Source: Paguma larvata (taxonomy: Eukaryota > Chordata > Mammalia > Carnivora > Viverridae). From it: a stretch of DNA of 64,000 nt. Of this stretch, positions 60,057 to 64,000 are shown in pieces. The notes beneath the pieces were generated by a model. It had not been told where the DNA came from. It did not search any database and saw nothing but the letters and a program-made list of their open reading frames with translations. Positions within the stretch are counted from its first letter, which is position 1; each line of letters starts with the position of its first letter. The position numbers and the translations under genes are program-made. The stretch covers positions 13,438,001 to 13,502,000 of the forward strand of contig CM057844.1 in the NCBI GenBank assembly GCA_030068075.1, in the 5' to 3' direction.

Positions 60057-61124
60057 ACCACAATATATCCTATGTGGACCTTAGGGTGTTTTCTTTGTTC
60101 TTTTTACTTCAAGATGAAACAGCTGTTCATTGTTTAAAATAGCATTTCACATTTAGATCTTTTTCGCGTCAAAAGGAAACCATCTTATCCTTCCAGTTTG
60201 CTAACATTAGAGAGGAGTAAACACTCATTTCCTACATATATTATTTATAATGCAGACTTGTGAACTTTCGCATCCAGCATCAGACTGACCTCTCTCCCAC
60301 TAGGTTTTGAACCTTCCTTCCCCTGACCCCATCAACAACAGGAGTAACCTGAAGGTCATCTTTTCCTTTAATTCATTTTTTTAACACATGTTTCCTCATT
60401 ACAGTTCAGCAGCTCTGACTAATCCAAGGGTTGATCCTATAAAAGGTGGGAATGGCAGTTATTTTATGACATTATATCAGTGGGCTGATATGAGTGTCTC
60501 AAAAAAAATTTCTAAATGGCAGTTAAATCTTTACAAGGGTTTCATGTTTCCACTCCTTCACTCAGAGACCAGGTTTCTTTAAGTACCTGCCAATTCGATT
60601 TGAAAATCACAGTTTTGTTCTTTGGGGGAAAAAAAATACAAACACTTTTATAACTAGCAGTTCTCAAGCTGTCTAATCTAAGGTAGCTTGAAACATGCTC
60701 ACAGATCCTTAAAATGAAATGGCAAAAAGATATATCGCTTTTTAATGGGTACTTTAAAATAAATCATCTGCCCTTAACTTAGGGAAGATTTTGACACCTG
60801 TCACGCCAAAACTGAATGGTCCACTTAGGTTCAATGCAAGTTCCGCCCTGACCAACTCCTTTATTGATAAAAAGTTAACTGCCTATTAAATTAAAATGCT
60901 AAAAGATTCCTAAAATATAGTTAGCAGCTAATAAGGAGAAACCCAGGAATTTTTATTCTTCTTACATATTCAAATGGTATTGCAGAAAGACCATAATGGT
61001 ACCGCTCTATTGTGTTTTTCTAGAAATACAAATAGTTTCAAGACTTGTATCCAAATTATAAAATCCCTTTGATGAAATATACAAATTAGAAATAGTTATA
61101 CAATTCAAAGAACAAAATTTTAAA
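57561..61124. other. Gene-free DNA without felid SINE or L1
   Basis: About 3.5 kb with no recognised young mobile element. It contains a pure (AC)n run at 60011-60052. Frames are under 80 codons. Confidence 0.45.
60011..60052. repeat. (AC)n microsatellite
   Basis: Uninterrupted AC run of 42 bp. Confidence 0.98.
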
Positions 61125-61205
61125 TTTGGCTAATCTCAATCCATCAATTTACAGATAAGGAAAATTAGGCCCAGAGAGATTAAAGGCCTGGTCCACTGTA
61201 CATTA
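61125..61205 (-). mobile_element. MIR SINE core
   Basis: 'tttacagataaggaaaatta' and 'ggcccagagagattaaagg' form an antisense MIR core. Confidence 0.65.
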
Positions 61206-61571
61206 ATAACATTTTGCTATTTGTTGACTGAATTACATGACTGTTTTATCACTTTGTTGAATAGAGAGAGCTTGGAACACTGGAAATAAGCCAGCATAAA
61301 AAGAATTGTCAATTTTTTTTTAATTAACATTGAATTTGAACCAGTGGTTATTTGTCCTAGCCCAAATAAAAACCAAAACAGCTAACTGATGAAGGTTTTT
61401 GGTTTTGTTTTCCAATTAGTTATTTTGGTTCATGGAAGATCTCTTCAAACTCACACAATTCTTCCAATATTTTAAAGGGTAAGATTTTGTCCATTATTCC
61501 ATATTTCCTGCCAGCTTTTGAATATTTATTCAAATGTAGTTTTTATATCCTCTAAGGTCCTCTATAAAGCC

Positions 61572-61595
61572 TTTTTTTTTTTTTTTTTTTTTTTT
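61572..61595. repeat. T24 homopolymer
   Basis: A run of 24 T. Adjacent sequence is not a SINE or L1 that I can recognise. Confidence 0.95.
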
Positions 61596-62579
61596 GGCAA
61601 CAAGTGATGCGAATTTTATCTCCAGTCATTTTAGGAGTTTGTAAAACGTGAATATAATAATAGTCAAAAAAGAAAGGGAAATTCATTTCAAATATGATTT
61701 GTAACCTTTTTCTCTTCTCCATCTCTAAATACCACTGTTCTCTTCTGGCTACTAGTGCTGGGCATCAATTCTCTATTTCTCATTTTGCCCACTAAGAAAA
61801 TGGAGAAAATCTAAAAGAATGGGCCATGTCTGAGATCCAGCTGGTTCCCACCCTATGGAGACCCTGTCTCGCCCACGCAAGTGGCACTCCATAACCTTAT
61901 TTCCACTGACATTTTTTTTTTTTGCATCTTAGAAAAACTGGGCACGAGAAAGTATGTGCTCCCCCAGGATCTTGAATTTACCCAATCAGGCCTTACTCAG
62001 CAGCTCAGTGTCTTAACGACCCTGGCAAAATGACATGGGTCATATTTTCACATGGATGAACTGTTCCTGAACAATTTCTCTAGTGTATGAAGCACAAACA
62101 GGCTTTTCTTCAACATCAGGCATGCATGTCTTCCCCGCCTCTTGCTTTTTAACAAACATATGTATTGTGACCAGTGCAAAAGAAATTCTATTCCCCATTA
62201 ATGTTTGAGTTTCTCTCCTACTCACCCCCTTTTCCTACCCCTTCAGATGTCTCCCTCCCGACATTTCAAGATATCAAAAAAGTGCAGGACCTCTGTCTAG
62301 ATTTTTTTTATCTTTTGCCTGTAGAAATGGATAAAGTTGTGTGGCCAATTCATATTCCCCGGTACTCCTTCTACATTGGATTCGGGTCAAGGTGTATCAA
62401 TTTTCATAGGCATTTTGGCATTTAAAAATCTGCACCTTCTTCCTCGCTGGAAGAGATCATTGCTGTTAGGAGTCACTCTGTTTTATGAAATGCCAAGTTT
62501 GGGACTAGAACTGGGCCCATTATAAATTAAAATTTTAAGTATAACTATACCATAACTGTTGCTAGTTCTCTCAAAAAAG
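61596..62579. other. Gene-free, moderately GC-richer unique DNA
   Basis: Complex, repeat-free sequence with short frames on both strands. It might contain conserved non-coding elements, but nothing in the sequence alone proves it. Confidence 0.35.
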
Positions 62580-62695
62580 AATGGCATCTCCAAATCACTG
62601 TATCTACTACTTGGTATTTAAGTAATAGAACATCCTATATTGCACTATTGCACACAGTAGACAATCCATAAATATTATTGAATGAATGAAGAAGT
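62580..62695 (+). mobile_element. L2 3' end
   Basis: 'cacacagtagacaatccata' followed by 'aatattattgaatgaatga' is a decayed sense L2 terminus. Confidence 0.5.
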
Positions 62696-64000
62696 GTATG
62701 AGGAATTAGACCGGTAGGAATTTCATTTCTTCTTATTTTTCTTTTAGTCACATCCCCCGATTATTCTTTATAAATTCATGTAACTGTAAAACATTCCTTC
62801 ATGGGGTAAAAGGAAAAGATAGTGTAAAATATGTCCCATGGATCAGACTCTTCATTCTTAAAAGCAATGAAAAGAAATATTTTCCATGACGTCACACAAT
62901 GTGTTTCAAAATAACATCAATCAGGAGTTGAGTACATGTACTTGATGGGTCAACTTGGCTGTCACTGAGTAACTCTGTTCACAAACTCTCATCTGGAGAG
63001 TCCAATGTTAGCATTAATAATAGGTAACTGGGTCCACAGAATCATTTATCTGAATGGGAGAAAAAGATATTTAACTATATGAGAAGTTTTTAATTCCTTC
63101 TCCAAAGATAATTTTTATGAAAAGATTGAAGGATCACAAAGGCTCATTTCTGAGAAAGAAATTACAGAGTATGAAATCCAAGTGATGATACTAGGAAAAA
63201 GAGTATCAAGAAATCTATTTCCTTCCTTTGTGGATACACTACACTCATTAGTGTGTTCTGTTTGAATTGTGTCTGGGGTTTATTTTCTGAATATGGGCAT
63301 GCATCTGTTTTGAAACAATCCCCTGATAGGTTTCCCATCATCAGTTTAATGACCCAAATTTTACGACTCTCTCGGGCCTTGGAACATCGGGAGGTGCTTT
63401 AATATCAGTTGTGAAAAAGAAGAAAAGATCAAATTTCTGTTGGCTCAAAACAAAGAAATGCTTTAATGGTATATCCTGTTTTCTTAATACCAATCCTATC
63501 AATGACAGACTTTTGAGTTTTCCAGAAAAAAAGTGTGAGTACAATCTAATCCTTCCTCAATGATAAAAACAAAATGATTGTTGGAAAGCCAAGACAATTA
63601 CTGTACCATTAGAGAAGCCAATGAATTATGCCCCACATTTTTTCAGAACAAAGGGGTACAGTCTGTCTGGAGGACCTTGTCAAATATTGCAAGAATCGTT
63701 AAGGTGCCTGTTCTGAAATATGCAGATCAAGAAAAATGTCTATTTCAATGTTTATGCAGTTCTAATAGTTTATTAATGCTTCCTTTTACTAACAAAATAA
63801 ATTTGAAGCTCATCTTCAGTCATCCAGGTAGTTTTAAATTGTCAGAGGAATTCAGAAGTTAATGTGATAGTAACAACTGCTTATTCATATCTCTAAACTA
63901 GATATCTCTTAGCCACGATGTCCAGAAGGTTCATACTGTATTAAGGAAAGAATAAGGAATAAGGAATTCTGCATATTGATCAGTAGTAGTTGTATAAGTG
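62696..64000. other. Gene-free, unassigned DNA
   Basis: No recognised element. A 94-codon frame at 63578-63862 has no domain I can identify. Confidence 0.4.

Overview
The window is mammalian nuclear DNA from a carnivore, most likely a cat (Felidae). The reason is the mobile elements. Thirteen tRNA-Lys-type CAN-SINEs have the felid head and the CT-rich, AATAAATAAAC-type tail, and a young L1 family ends in a G-rich 3' UTR followed by a short AATAAA/AATAAATA tail. No host protein-coding exon, tRNA, rRNA or CRISPR array could be supported. Every open frame above about 120 codons belongs to an L1, to another repeat, or to an antisense shadow of one. The window reads as intergenic or intronic DNA, and its content is its transposon stratigraphy.

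Layout. 1-11.6 kb: old DNA with decayed MIR, L2, L1M and MER5 copies, an MLT1-type solo LTR (7.3-7.86 kb) and one SINE. 11.64-12.53 kb: a young L1 3' end with a 5' inversion (twin priming). 12.6-19.2 kb: one ancient L2 cut in two by an ERVL-type provirus (5' LTR, decayed internal region, 3' LTR), itself hit by four SINEs. 19.33-25.03 kb: a full-length L1 with a perfect 13-bp target-site duplication, an intact ORF1 and an ORF2 with four disabling lesions. 25.29-26.45 kb: a truncated L1 interrupted by a second, antisense L1. 26.5-42.5 kb: mixed old repeats with seven SINEs, several with exact duplications, and a 40-bp mini-insertion. 42.5-48 kb: a repeat-poor stretch holding a symmetrical homeodomain-like motif cluster. 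48-52.3 kb: several L1 generations stacked together plus two SINEs. 52.3-64 kb: no felid SINE or young L1, only MIR/L2 remnants and microsatellites.

The elements record an order of events: L2 and MIR first, then ERVL inserted into the L2, then SINEs inserted into the ERVL, and finally felid L1 insertions, one inside another. The L1 is the only unit with gene-like organisation. ORF1 would make the RNA-binding chaperone. ORF2 would make the endonuclease/reverse transcriptase, but it is broken, so this copy could move only if helped in trans. I found no evidence of an undescribed biological system. The most informative items are structural: twin priming, the nested L1, the L2/ERVL nest, a tail-only insertion and a candidate conserved regulatory block.
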